Origin: Owenia fusiformis
Taxonomy: Eukaryota > Annelida > Polychaeta > Sabellida > Oweniidae
Direction: 5' to 3'
Assembly: GCA_903813345.2 (NCBI GenBank)
Contig: CAIIXF020000010.1
Location: forward strand, 4,147,169-4,207,168
Length of the DNA stretch: 60,000 bases
Shown: one piece after another, positions 46,862 through 57,181 of the stretch
Position numbering within the stretch: the first letter of the stretch is position 1
Layout: each line of letters begins with the position of its first letter
Program-made: the position numbers and the translations under genes
The notes under the pieces: generated by a model
Seen by the model: the letters and a program-made list of their open reading frames with translations, nothing else
The model's database searches: none
Told to the model about the DNA's origin: nothing

Positions 46862-46969
46862 TTGCAAATCCGGATCCAAAGTGGTACACTGGGTATTGTT
46901 TCAACAGGAAGCCCTTCATGTGTCAAATCCCCATTCACCAGACGTTAAAGCCTACAACCTCACCGCCAG
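46862..46969 (+). CDS. lectin gene exon 10, CTLD3 last part and linker
   Basis: The exon follows CTTTATATAG in phase 1 and encodes PDPKWYTGYCFNRKPFMCQI and then a Thr/Pro linker (LKPTTSPP), leaving in phase 1 at GTAAGA. W-x-x-x-x-C followed by F-x-C is the final beta-strand pair of a CTLD. WND is replaced by WYT, so CTLD3 is unlikely to bind calcium in the usual way. Confidence 0.85.
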
Positions 46970-47204
46970 GTAAGACGTTCGAGCATCAAAGCGCCTCCTA
47001 TATTTGTATAATGGTCTTCAGACGCGTCCGCATACAAGACAGGAAAACAGTATATTAACACGTCAGCGCATTCAACACGTTCTTATTTCTGTTTGAAGAA
47101 TTGCATTTTTCTGCATTTGGAACAATTCAAAACTGTTTTCAGGTCAGTCTATGGCGAAAGCATAAAAACACTTCAAAAATAATGAAATTAAAACATTTTT
47201 CTAG

Positions 47205-47369
47205 TGGAATACGCATGCGCAGGCAGTCCTGATTGGAAAGTCATCGGAAACGTCTGCTTCTTGAAGGTCACGGAGAGGAAAACTCGTCCAGTCGCACAAG
47301 ATGACTGCGTCACAAGAGGCGGGAATTTGGCTACAATCAGAAATGCTGACGAACAGTCATTCATAAGCA
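47205..47369 (+). CDS. lectin gene exon 11, CTLD4 first part
   Basis: The exon follows ATTTTTCTAG (phase 1) and ends at GTATGT (phase 1). It encodes CAGSPDWKVIGNVCFLKV, DDCVTRGGNLATI and NADEQSFI, with the standard Cys and G-x-L-A-x-I positions of a CTLD. Confidence 0.92.
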
Positions 47370-47959
47370 GTATGTGTGCATATACCAATTTTGGCTAGTC
47401 CACTATATATTTAACCTGTACTACTCAATAATGCTCTTCAAAAGCTCTCACTCTTTGACTGCAAAAAATGGGTAGGATATATTGGTCCGATTCATGACAT
47501 ATCATATGTTACAGATTTTTGATTGGAGTCATTGCTACCTATTAGTTCCTGTATATTAGACCCAATCTTTTCGGTGTCATTGGGACAACGTATTACACAG
47601 CTACTGTATCTGTGCAACAAGGGCATGCCTCCTGGTAGCAGAGTTTCGTAAGATATTTTGTTATCAATTTGTTACTAATTTTCTCCATCATCTAATGCAT
47701 ACAGTTGCGTATGTAGGGCATAGTTTATCAATTCAGAATTAAGTTTAAATGGAGAAAACAAAATATTTTACGTAAACCTGCTACTGGAAGACAGGCCATT
47801 GTGCTTCTCAGACATAGTGGCTTTGTAATGAAATGCAATGCTTTGCTACCCGGTGGGTGTGTCAGCAGTAGAAAGGATTCAAAAAAAAAATGATACATAA
47901 TTTTATGATCTATTGAATTATATGAAGACGTGAGACAAGACGTGTTAATGTACCTCCAG
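47370..47959. other. intron within CTLD4
   Basis: AT-rich and without supported features. CCTGGTAGCAGAGTTTCGTA near 47,630 and TACGTAAACCTGCTACTGG near 47,770 are loosely inverted, perhaps a worn MITE. Confidence 0.4.
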
Positions 47960-48190
47960 ACATGATAACAGAGACGTCGTATATCGGGTTTAATGACATA
48001 ACAGACGAGGGGACATTCGTCTGGCAAGATGGATCTTCGTCAACATTCCTTAACTGGGGACCCGGCGAGCCAAATAATGCTGGCAATGAAGATTGCGCAG
48101 AGGTGGTATCCCCACAATGGGGTAAGCCTGGTATATGGAATGATATACCATGTGAAAGGGAAATGCCATACCTTTGCAGTAAACCAGCAT
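47960..48190 (+). CDS. lectin gene exon 12, CTLD4 second part
   Basis: The exon follows TACCTCCAG in phase 1 and leaves in phase 1 at GTAAGT. It contains SYIGFNDITDEGTFVWQDG, LNWGPGEPNNAGNEDC, then GIWNDIPCEREMPYLC. EPN plus WND is the complete calcium and mannose-type sugar motif, so CTLD4 is one of the best candidates for real sugar binding. Confidence 0.95.
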
Positions 48191-48540
48191 GTAAGTGCAA
48201 ATACCAATCCCTCTTATTCATGGAGAGTATGAATTTAGATGATTATAAAAGAAGCGAGGATGAACCAAATGCCCGTGAAATCTTATGTAGCTCATTTTAT
48301 AATATCTCCCCGCACAAATCGATCAGACACTGAATATGACAGAACATTGGATAAATGCTGCCTACATTAGAAATCGAAGAACAAAACATATGATATTGTT
48401 ATATGATATAATATTGTTATATATGTACTAAATATATTGTTATATAAAAGTGCTAAGCACGTGTTATATTATCTCAAAATATAAGGATACTCGTTTATTA
48501 TCTAATAATTAAAAATAATTAAGTCTGCTATTAATTACAG

Positions 48541-48759
48541 ATCACTTAAGCAGCCCTCCTCCGCCACCAAGCACTACTACTACAGAGAGGTGGTCGCCCA
48601 GGTGTGGCCCTACATGGAAGTACGACCCTGCTTCGGATTTCTGCTACCAGGTCAATACAGAGCAGAGGCTCACATGGGGCGAGTCCAGACAAGAATGTCT
48701 TAAGGCTGGGGGAGATCTTCTCAGTATCACAGGGGTACATGAACAAGCATTTGTGAATG
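48541..48759 (+). CDS. lectin gene exon 13, linker and CTLD5 first part
   Basis: The exon follows TTAATTACAG in phase 1. A Pro/Thr linker (SSPPPPSTTTTER) leads into CGPTWKYDPASDFCYQV, W-x-E-S-R-Q-E-C and GGDLLSI. The linker is a probable O-glycosylated spacer. It leaves in phase 1 at GTGAGA. Confidence 0.92.
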
Positions 48760-49044
48760 GTGAGAATAGGTTGATCTCATTGTCAGATGGTATCAGTGGA
48801 AACATTATACAAATGTAGAAACCAAACATGTATTTCATACAGAAGACGAAGCTATATTTTAAGAACCTAAGCCAAACCAGTGAAAAGAGTACTCATTTCA
48901 CTCCTTTTAAAGTCAATGTTTGTTAGGATGAAGAAGAGAAAACCTAAGTAAGATTGAGAGATTGTATGTGTCAGTATTCCTTCTTTTCTTGTTTCACTCT
49001 GTTGTTGTTATTACATAATGTGTCCATGTGTTTCCTCTCTGCAG

Positions 49045-49170
49045 CTCTACTACAAGTAGGTGCAGCGTCTGGTGGCCTCGCATTCTGGATAGGGGCAAAC
49101 GACCGTGATCTTGAGGGAGGTTGGCAATGGTCAGACGGCTCTCCTTTCAGATATTGGAACTGGAACAATG
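49045..49170 (+). CDS. lectin gene exon 14, CTLD5 middle part (GC donor)
   Basis: The exon follows CTCTCTGCAG and encodes LAFWIGANDRDLEGGWQWSD, then YWNWNNG. The reading frame and motif only continue if the donor is GCAAGT at 49171, a GC-AG intron: NNG then joins EPNN in the next exon. No GT donor lies close enough to keep the frame. Confidence 0.9.
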
Positions 49171-49690
49171 GCAAGTGCCAATTATAAATTCATATGGTTG
49201 GTTTATGAACAACAGGGGAGTGCCATTCTCAAATGAACGCTAATGAATGTTCTTTTACTCGAAACGGAAACATTTCAGACTTTTTCCTCTCGTGTCTCCA
49301 AATCTAATTCGCTCACTGTTATAACAATGTCATAGAAATATTGAAACCTGCGTTATACAGTACATCCGTACCGTTCAAAACTACAGTATTGCATGCTAAA
49401 TGTTGTTCAGTGCTGGCAACAGAATGCCTAATAATTCACTTGGCTTATTTTGTAGGAGTAAAAATTACTTCCTAAATTTCCCAAAAGGTAAATGTATCTG
49501 ATTATAAAAACCTTTTGATATCATAAAAATCGTTAAAAGTGGATATTTGGGAAAGAACTTATTGAGACAATGCAATAATAGTTTTATTTTATGTGGACAC
49601 CTGCTAAAGAGGAGGACATTTTTCAACTCGATGTATAGTTTTGATACTAGTGCCATGAATACATGTCCTGAATCTCATTATTCCATTTAG

Positions 49691-49807
49691 GTGAGCCCAA
49701 TAACGCAAACACAGGCGAGCATTGTGTGGAAACAAACGTCAATATAGAGGGACGCTGGAATGACCATGACTGTGAAAGAAAGTTTTCCTACCTATGCAAG
49801 AAGATCC
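49691..49807 (+). CDS. lectin gene exon 15, CTLD5 last part
   Basis: The exon follows TTCCATTTAG in phase 1 and encodes GEPNNANTGEHCVE, GRWNDHDCERKFSYLCKK. The EPN and WND motifs are complete. It ends in phase 1 at GTAAGT. Confidence 0.94.
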
Positions 49808-49829
49808 GTAAGTGAGATAGATCTAAATT

Positions 49830-49993
49830 CCTCAGTCACCTTTGATCTACGGCAACCGTACGGCGATCGTAGCTTCACAAAATCGAGAGAACTATGTAGC
49901 ATTAAAATTGGGATACTCATTACGATCTAGATTTTCTACTCGAGTTTGTGAAGCTACGACTGCCGTACGGTCGTCGTAAAGCAAAAACTGAGG
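49830..49993. mobile_element. foldback MITE
   Basis: CCTCAGT at the left is inverted as ACTGAGG at the right, and the arms share CCGTACGGC and GTAGCTTCACAAA over about 55 bases each. It lies just downstream of exon 15. Confidence 0.75.
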
Positions 49994-50088
49994 CTACTTA
50001 TTTTTCACAAGTTACTGTCATCAAAAAACAAATACAAGTATAGGTAGCGTCTGTTTGTACAGTTTTAACAGCCGATGGTACATTTTAG

Positions 50089-50454
50089 CTGACACAAGAA
50101 CGACCGTCACACCGCCTCCACCCACACCTTTCCCTCAAGACTGCACCGCTGAGCCCATTCTCTCTGGCTCTCGGTACGTCCAAGATGAGATGCTCGTCTC
50201 ATCCAGTCAATCTGACGCTAGCCACGGTCCAGAGACGGGGAGGATAAGCGGTGGATGTCCACTTGGTACAAAGCTGTATAATGGCATGTGCTATGAGTTC
50301 TTTGGTGGGTCTAAAACGTACGAGGAGGCAAAGAAACACTGTAGCGCATGGGGAGGTGGACTCGCTACCATCAAAGATGAAGCAGAAAATACGTTTATAA
50401 CTTCTGCGTTGGAGGAGCAGTTTCAGAGGACTGGGAAAAGATATTGGTATATAG
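50089..50454 (+). CDS. lectin gene exon 16, discoidin 1 start fused to CTLD6 start
   Basis: The exon follows TACATTTTAG in phase 1. A Pro/Thr linker leads into DCTAEPILSGSRYVQDEMLV, SSSQSDASHGPETGRIS, which aligns with the first third of the discoidin domains at 52569 and 54871. Without an intron the frame runs on into GGCPLGTKLYNGMCYEF, EAKKHC, GGGLATI and RYWYIG, the start of CTLD6. The exon ends in phase 1 at GTCAGT. It thus combines a discoidin N-terminal piece and a lectin piece; the remaining discoidin sequence follows the lectin domain at 51227. Confidence 0.9.
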
Positions 50455-50755
50455 GTCAGTAGATACACTGTATATGTTACAATAATGTATAATGATAATA
50501 ATATCTTTAAATAATATCTTTAAAAACATTAGCTGTACAATATGTATCTATATTTTAATGATAAGCTTTTTAAAGATTTTTTAAGATTTTTTTAAAGATT
50601 TTTGCATAGGCATTTAATATGTCTTGAGCCCATGATAAGACAAATATCAGTACGTCAGATTTATATTACATGGAAGCATGATATAAATGTATCGATGATT
50701 TGAACTCCTAAATCAAATATGATTCACTTTGAACAATTCATGACAAATTGAACAG

Positions 50756-50956
50756 GTTTGGAACAGGATGGTGACTCCAATACTTTCCCGAAATGGAATG
50801 ACGGCACAGATGTCTCATTTTCGAAGTGGAACACGGGCGAACCGAATAATGCCGCTGAGAAGTGTACAAGCGTAGAGCAACCCTCTGGATGGAACTGGCA
50901 TGATGTGTTCTGCACCAGAGCTGAATCATTCATTTGCAAGATACCACAACAACCTG
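50756..50956 (+). CDS. lectin gene exon 17, CTLD6 last part
   Basis: The exon follows AATTGAACAG in phase 1. It contains FPKWNDGTDVSFSKWNTGEP and NNAAEKC, then WNWHDVFCTRAESFICKI. EPN is kept and WND is changed to WHD, so calcium binding is possible but altered. It ends in phase 1 at GTAAAT. Confidence 0.92.
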
Positions 50957-51226
50957 GTAAATTACGAATTCGAATATTTTTTAAATTTGAGTTAACATTA
51001 TTGCCATGGTCAGTTCAAATAATCCATTCTGCAATGAGAAAACGCGAGGCAACTTCGGTCAGAATGTACAAAGAAATCATTTAGTGTACCTGAAATATTA
51101 TGATGTTGGCTGACAAAAATGATTAGTATGTTCTATTCATAGTGAGCTACAAGTTTATGAGCATTCAATGGAAACTGTAATGTATGTAAAATTAAAGTCA
51201 CTTTATTAATGATATATTTCTTCCAG

Positions 51227-51429
51227 ATAGGGGCGGCTGCTGGGTCCCACAGTCTTCCGACAAGAATCAGTTCATAGCAGCAAATTTCGGTTACAACGTT
51301 ATTGTCAAAGGAATCTATACTCAAGGGTGTCCAGATAGTACGGGTTATGTCACAAAGTACAAGATTTCATACATGCTTAGCACGACCTCAAAGTTGATGT
51401 ACGTCCAAAGCCAACCAGGAGTTGACGCT
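51227..51429 (+). CDS. lectin gene exon 18, discoidin 1 middle part
   Basis: The exon follows TTTCTTCCAG in phase 1 and reads GGCWVPQSSDKNQFIAANFG, VKGIYTQGC and VTKYKISYML. These are the W, the V-x-G-I-x-T-Q-G strand and the Y-x-x-x-Y-S-like segment of a coagulation factor 5/8 type C (discoidin) domain. Its missing N-terminal strands are in exon 16, before CTLD6. It leaves in phase 0 at GTAAGA. Confidence 0.9.
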
Positions 51430-52040
51430 GTAAGAATTAACATTTAGGTGTAGGTTTGGGATGTGGGATATTGAAATAATGCATTCACTTCTTAGTGCCA
51501 TAGCAGTTTTGGTATACCATTGTGTATACCCTTTTTGGTGTACCGTGCCCATGCAAAGCTTTATGTGATCCAAAAATTCAACAGGCTCTACCTCTCTTGT
51601 ATTTCATATTTGGTGTCTATCTATTTTATTGTCTATCCCACATCATTTGAGACTAAATGCTGATCTTTTATGAGTATTGTATCTACAACTATTTTTGATG
51701 TTGCGAGTATTGGCTATTATTTTTTCCAATTTTTTCTTCAACATGTGTGCTGTGTTATATCATCAGTATGAATAAAATGCACCTTTGTGTTCTGATCATG
51801 GATTATGATATTGGCTGTCGATTGGCAGGGGGAAGTTTTGTTAGACATTATTTATTTTCACCTTAGATCATTGTTTTTTGGATATATAGGGCATATTTTT
51901 CTTATTAAACTTAAAGTTTGCTTTTCTTGCTAGGTTTCTTTACAGTTTCTGGCACTTTACCTTCAGCACTTTGCTTAGATAGTTATAAATGAATAATTTC
52001 TGTTATAATAATATTAATCTACTGATTGTGTTCTTTTTAG
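51430..52040. other. intron within discoidin 1
   Basis: T-rich, no supported feature. Confidence 0.4.
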
Positions 52041-52176
52041 ATCTTTGACGCAAATGCAGACCAGAATGGTGTTGTAGAAAATGTTTTTCCTAAGCCAGTT
52101 AGAGCGCAGATAGTCAGGCTCGAGCCACAGGAATGGTTCCAGAAAATCTCTCTCAGATGGGACATAATGGGATGCA
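52041..52176 (+). CDS. lectin gene exon 19, discoidin 1 last part
   Basis: The exon follows TTCTTTTTAG in phase 0 and encodes IFDANADQNGVVENVFPKPV, VRLEPQEWFQKISLRWDI and MGC. F-x-x-N, I-V-R-L-x-P and the closing L-R-x-x-x-x-G-C are standard for the end of a discoidin domain. It ends in phase 1. Confidence 0.92.
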
Positions 52177-52568
52177 GTACACGTGCGTTGAATTGAATTT
52201 TTTTTGATATATTTTTTTTATTTCAGAGAAGAAAAAACATGTTAAAGCAATTGCAAAATACAATTACAATACAGTTACATGGAAAACGTACATTTTACAA
52301 TACAGCATTGGTTACACGCCAGTGTTTAAGAATTTTATTTAAAGGAAAAATCATCAGTGTCATTTTGTTTAATTTTGCTTCCATGATAGAATAACTGATA
52401 ATTATTCAAGTACGTTTTAGTTAATATGATGAACGTTTGCTGAAACAATTAAACAAATCTATGTCACGTGCATCTGGTCTCATCAGCGAGAAATGTGTAC
52501 TTGATTATTTATATCCCTCCCCGCTGCTCCACCACATTTGAATGTTCACTCCAGGTGTATTTTTGCAG
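52177..52568. other. intron between discoidin 1 and 2
   Basis: AT-rich, no supported feature. Confidence 0.4.
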
Positions 52569-52845
52569 ATGACTGTGAAGGTGAGAAGTTGATCACTGGT
52601 AAAGTGACAGTGGACGATCAATACTTAACCGCTTCTTCAAGTGCTGATCTTTTACATGGTCCAGCGAGTGCCCGACTTGATGGCTTATCATGGTCTCCTA
52701 CGTCCAACTCTAATACACAATATATCCAGGCTGATTTGGGGGTCGTGATGAGGATACTGAGCGTGATTACCGCTGGAAGTCCTGACACTCCTCAATGGGT
52801 TACCGGTTACACATTTCTTTACAGTTTAAATGGAGCAAACTTCAA
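52569..52845 (+). CDS. lectin gene exon 20, discoidin 2 first part
   Basis: The exon follows GTATTTTTGCAG in phase 1 and encodes DCEGEKLITGKVTVDDQYLT, ASSSADLLHGPASARLDG, WSPTSNSNTQYIQADLG and WVTGYTFLYSLNGANF. This is an uninterrupted discoidin start in one exon; the usual T-Q-G is replaced by T-A-G. It leaves in phase 2 at GTAAGG. Confidence 0.94.
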
Positions 52846-53164
52846 GTAAGGATATCATTTTATCTATACATTAGCACATTATATGCTACAGGTGTACAAA
52901 ACATGGCCACTACCCTAGTTATTGAGAGCAACTGAACATTCACCAAAGACAGTTTGGGTTTGCCCTGGACTAGGTGGGTGACATTGCTCAAGTACATTTG
53001 CTGTACTTTTAGAATTAAAATGATCTATTAACATGCAATATTGAACAGTAATGAATGACAATATTGCGTTTCGTTACGTCAAAAGTATGCAATAATGCAC
53101 CGATCACATATTCAATCGATCATAGTATGAACTAAATATTAGGTCTCCCTTTGTCTTATTCTAG

Positions 53165-53337
53165 GGTTTATCAAGACCCTTATGGCTCAGACAAAATACT
53201 AACTGGGAACACAAACCAGAACGATCAGGTTGAAACTACACTTTACTCAAAGATACACACACAATATATCAGGATTCAACCCGAGTCTTGGAAGGGTGGT
53301 ATCGCCCTAAGATTTGACATTATAGGCTGCCTCCCAG
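53165..53337 (+). CDS. lectin gene exon 21, discoidin 2 last part
   Basis: The exon follows CTTATTCTAG in phase 2 and encodes YQDPYGSDKILTGNTNQNDQ, IHTQYIRIQPESWKGG and LRFDIIGC. It closes the second discoidin domain and leaves in phase 1. Confidence 0.93.
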
Positions 53338-54870
53338 GTAATGAGCATATGTTAGAATTGAATCTTATTTTAGCAAAAACACAACGTATTCAATATTAAG
53401 TAGACACGTCACTAAAATGTGATAATTGCACATTATGAGTTCATTATCGTGAATTTTAATTATTGTCTTTTTATTAAGTTGATAATCAAAGGTAAAAAGG
53501 TGTGCGTGTAGACAAAGCTAAAGATATGAACACGTAATTTCTTATGAAATCTAAAATGCTAATATATAAACGTTTATCACCATTAGCACATTATGCTAAT
53601 TTTTTATACGAGTTGATTGACATCCAAACAAACAATACGTACATGAAATAATTTTCAAAATCATATCTAAAATATGTGAGCGCGATATCATATCTAGTAT
53701 CAAAGCTAGACACAGAAGGTACCCAGCACGCAGAGTCTAGTTATAAACTACTTTTTAGAAGCGACGTTGAACGAATGCAAATAAATATGTTTTCCCCCAT
53801 AAGCTTTAACATTCATTAAATTTCTTATTTGTCTGTGGTATCTATAACCTGTTCTTTAGAGCACATTAAAATGGACTTCGTGGAGCAAGTCCACAAGAAG
53901 TTTCAGATGACTAGCTCAACTCGATGTACTTTTATGCACAAAAGTCCATACTTTTGACATTGAGGGGGAGAACATATTTATCTGACACCTTGTACTATGA
54001 GCTGACTGATATTTTGCTGATTAGGTTGCTGATGAAGCACTTAAATAATGATGCTGAAGGGCACATCGGTGTGTCAGGTCAATCTCTGGTATTATGATGC
54101 AGTAAAGATAATTGGTTATTAAGGAATCAAAATATGTACAAATTTTTTGTATGTTTTATATTAACAAACAGCAAAAGTATTTGTGTTACTATAGCAACCA
54201 TATATCAGTTTTATCCAAATATGTTTTTGTTAATAAGAACATACACAAAATTCTTAAAAGGTGAATGTAACTGGTACAGGCTGATAAAATAAATATTATT
54301 TAAAATGGACCCCACCCACTATTAAATACACTATGTTCTGTAACTATGACAGCCACTTGGCAAATCATGTTCAGATTTACCTAACAAATGATGATATATG
54401 TTTCCATAAACATAATTGTGATTGATAATGTTAAAATGAAATTATTAGGAAATGTAATTAAAAATACCACGCCCACTTTTTAGTAGATTGAATTGTGGTC
54501 ACCAAAAGCAAATAGGGTCGATATTCATAGACATCATACAATCCAATGTTTTAATCAAGTTATCTTTTTGAAAACTTCTTAAATATGTTTTAAGGTAAAC
54601 TCTGTGTTGATTGGCATAATCTGAAAAATAAGCAATCCTCTGTTTTAAAGAAGCTTTGGATATATCCGAAATATTTACAATTCTTCGCACTTAATTATGT
54701 TGCCAATCATTTGACCAACAAAAATTATTCATATTCACCATACATGTAGTACCTCCTTATATAAGTAGCACAGAGTGTATATATTGTAATTTTTGAAATG
54801 TAAAAGTGTAAACCATTACTAATCTAGTTTTTTTTATTATTTGACGAGAATACATTGTTTGATTCATTAG
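53338..54870. other. intron between discoidin 2 and 3
   Basis: About 1.5 kb, AT-rich. The segment at 53,860-54,550 has the look of a worn insertion, but no ends or coding motif could be confirmed. Confidence 0.35.
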
Positions 54871-55046
54871 GATGCGATCAAACTGCATTAATTAACGGAC
54901 CTCATCCCGTATCGAACGATAAACTTACTGCATCCTCTTTTATCGAGAATCACGGACCTTCGAGATCTCGTCTCAATACCAAGAGAGAGGGAGATTTGAG
55001 AGGGGCGTGGTCTGCTGCGTTTAATGACCAGCAACAATGGATTCAG
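54871..55046 (+). CDS. lectin gene exon 22, discoidin 3 first part
   Basis: The exon follows TTGATTCATTAG in phase 1 and encodes GCDQTALINGPHPVSNDKLT, SSFIENHGPSRSRLN, RGAWSAAFNDQQQWIQ. The R-G-A-W point corresponds to the R-G-G-C-W that restarts discoidin 1 after CTLD6. It ends in phase 0 at GTACCT. Confidence 0.93.
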
Positions 55047-55183
55047 GTACCTCAATGTTATCATGGAATCACCTTAGAATAGAACCGAAGACCCCGGGTC
55101 TCTGATCAAACACAAATATATGTATAAATATTTTTCTGTTCATTCTTAAGGACGTGTTGAACTAATTAAAGCAATTAAAGTGT

Positions 55184-55270
55184 TAGCCTTGCCCAAATCG
55201 GCATTTTTCAATTATCTGATCTCATAATATAAATCAAGATAAGTAAAATAGACCGACTTGGGCAAGGCTA
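55184..55270. repeat. short hairpin repeat
   Basis: TAGCCTTGCCCAAATCGG and its inverse CCGACTTGGGCAAGGCTA flank about 50 bases of AT-rich loop. Confidence 0.6.
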
Positions 55271-55418
55271 GTAAAGTGTGCAAAAGCTATTTCTATTTTG
55301 TCGAAGTGGACAAGGCATTTGACATAAGTGTAAGACCGGTTTCAATGTTGAGTAAAAACATAAGTAAAAGTCATTCTGTTGACGTGAATAGAATCAGAGG
55401 TGTAAAATCTTCTTTCAG

Positions 55419-55568
55419 GTTGATTTGAACAGTGTTATAAGTGTCAAGGCCGTGTCAACTCAAGGACGCGATGATGCTCTGCAGTGGGTGGAGAGATATA
55501 CAATTACGCATAGTCTTGATGGAACAAACTTTGAAAGCTACAAGGAAGGTGCCCTAAACGTCATAATC
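55419..55568 (+). CDS. lectin gene exon 23, discoidin 3 middle part
   Basis: The exon follows CTTCTTTCAG in phase 0 and encodes VDLNSVISVKAVSTQGRDDA, WVERYTITHSLDGTNF and YKEGALNVII. The donor GTAAGA at 55569 keeps phase 0, as needed by exon 24; the earlier GTGCCC would not. Confidence 0.9.
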
Positions 55569-55882
55569 GTAAGACTCGCATTTTTCTTATCCCCTTCGTA
55601 TGGAATGTTATATTTGCCCTTAGGGTCTAACGCCAAACCATAAGTGCAACACTTCCATTTATTCACCTTGCGCAATTTTATTAATTTTGAGTAAATTAAA
55701 CCATACCTCAAATGACATACGTCAGTTCAAGGATCTAAACCAAAATTGCAGCCTTAAAATCAATGATCATTCAAAGATTCTTTCTATACAAAAATTAATT
55801 TTATAATCACCAAGATCAATGTTAAGATCGTAGCAGCATGTCAGGCTACCCGATAGGATTCATGGAATCATTGAGTTCACAG

Positions 55883-56164
55883 TTACTTGTTGCAGTAATC
55901 GGGTACATCAAATATGCTGAAGTCCTTGATTCCCTCTTTTGTAGTTGGACGTTGTTGTCGTCATTAATATGCCAACTTCTCCCTGAGGGAAATTGATTTT
56001 ACCGGACATAGTGCTCGTCACTGGAATGCAAGTTTCTGTCGCTGTGGCATATGCTTTTAAATTGTATGTTTCACCTTCCACATGTTAACCTTTACATTCC
56101 CTGCAAGTATTTCTTCTCCCAGGAATTCAGCATTATCTGGATTAGTACAGCGCTCTTGTTTAGG
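55883..56164 (-). pseudogene. ependymin-related pseudogene fragment (C-terminal part)
   Basis: The minus strand, in three frames, encodes consecutive blocks of one protein: CTNPDNAEFLGEEILAGNVK with VNMWKVKHT, then AYATATETCIPVTSTMSGKI with NFPQGE, then KEGIKDFSIFDVPDYCNK and a stop. The W-x-x-x-x, T-E-T-C-I-P-V and G-I-K-D-x-S-x-F-x-x-P-x-Y-C pattern is that of ependymin-related secreted proteins. Two frameshifts and no visible introns mark a dead copy. It sits antisense in the intron between exons 23 and 24 and may reach further right, to about 56,400. The family call is from memory of motifs. Confidence 0.6.
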
Positions 56165-56419
56165 GTAGAATAAAGATCAAACTTCACAGGTTTATTGTAA
56201 ACTGTTTGTTAGTGGTTAAACCTTGTATGAGATTCAACACCAAGGAAACACCATTTGTGACGGCTTTTATGGTACATTGAATGAAAAGGATGCTGTCATC
56301 ATTGGTTTTATGTATTCTTCCAATATTGCATCGGGCCCCGTACACTGACTTTCGCGATGTTTATAACTTGATCCAAAGCTAATTTTGGCCCACTTTTGCA
56401 AAAGGAATGATTACTCGCC

Positions 56420-57042
56420 CAAACATAACCCAATATCAACGAATTATTTACCATTGGAAAGAAGAGACACGTGGCTTTCAGGTTAATTGGATGAAATCAA
56501 TGCTGAACATTATCACTGGTTTTGTGCTTTTTCGAGATAACAATTTGTTGCGTTTTTTTATAAGCACTGTATAGCACTAACATTTGAGTTGTTTTTTAAC
56601 TCTAAACTGATAACAAATTATGAGGTAATGTATATTAATAACAACTGATCTTGTGACTTTAAAAAGGTCCACATGATGAAAGACACAATGATACATTCAA
56701 CAGTATTAATTTATATCAACTCACACCCTTTGAATGATCGATGAAGTGAATTTCCCACTAATATTTTCCTTTTGTTAGTTATTGTTTTGTGTATCTGAAG
56801 TGTTCCTCAAATTCCCCAGCAAAATGCTCTTTGAATACATTTTCAAGATTTTATTATCATAACAAACTGGATGTAGCCCTCCGTCGGTCCGTCCATCCGT
56901 CAGTCCATTATGGGTGTTGATTTTGCCAAGCAAAAACAAAACTCTACTACTTTCTGGTTATTTCTCTTATGTAATGTCCAAAGGGACTTACAGAAGGGAT
57001 TCGATGAAGTTCATTTTGTTATTTGGGATTTGTTATTTTCAG
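56420..57042. other. rest of the intron before exon 24
   Basis: No supported feature apart from a short CCGTCGGTCCGTCCATCCGT repeat near 56,880. Confidence 0.4.
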
Positions 57043-57181
57043 GAGTTTGATGCCAATATTGATAATGATAACGAACGAAAGCAGTTCTTCAGGAGCCCCT
57101 TTACTGCTAGATATGTCCGGCTTCACCCTACCAAGTGGCACGAACGCATCTCGTTGAGGTGGGAAATTCACGGTTGCCCAG
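57043..57181 (+). CDS. lectin gene exon 24, discoidin 3 last part
   Basis: The exon follows TGTTATTTTCAG in phase 0 and encodes EFDANIDNDNERKQFFRSPF, YVRLHPTKWHERISLRWEIH and GC. It ends the third discoidin domain and leaves in phase 1 at GTAACA. Confidence 0.93.

Noticed and set aside
48546-48746. Minus-strand open frames opposite the lectin exons
   Set aside because: They are shadows of GC-richer coding exons on the plus strand and lack motifs.
53860-54550. Possible further mariner copy in the discoidin 2-3 intron
   Set aside because: General look of a worn insert, but neither inverted ends nor a transposase motif could be shown.
55551-55553. Donor GTGCCC after YKEG as the end of exon 23
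   Set aside because: It would leave phase 1, and exon 24 would then meet an immediate stop. The GTAAGA at 55569 gives phase 0.
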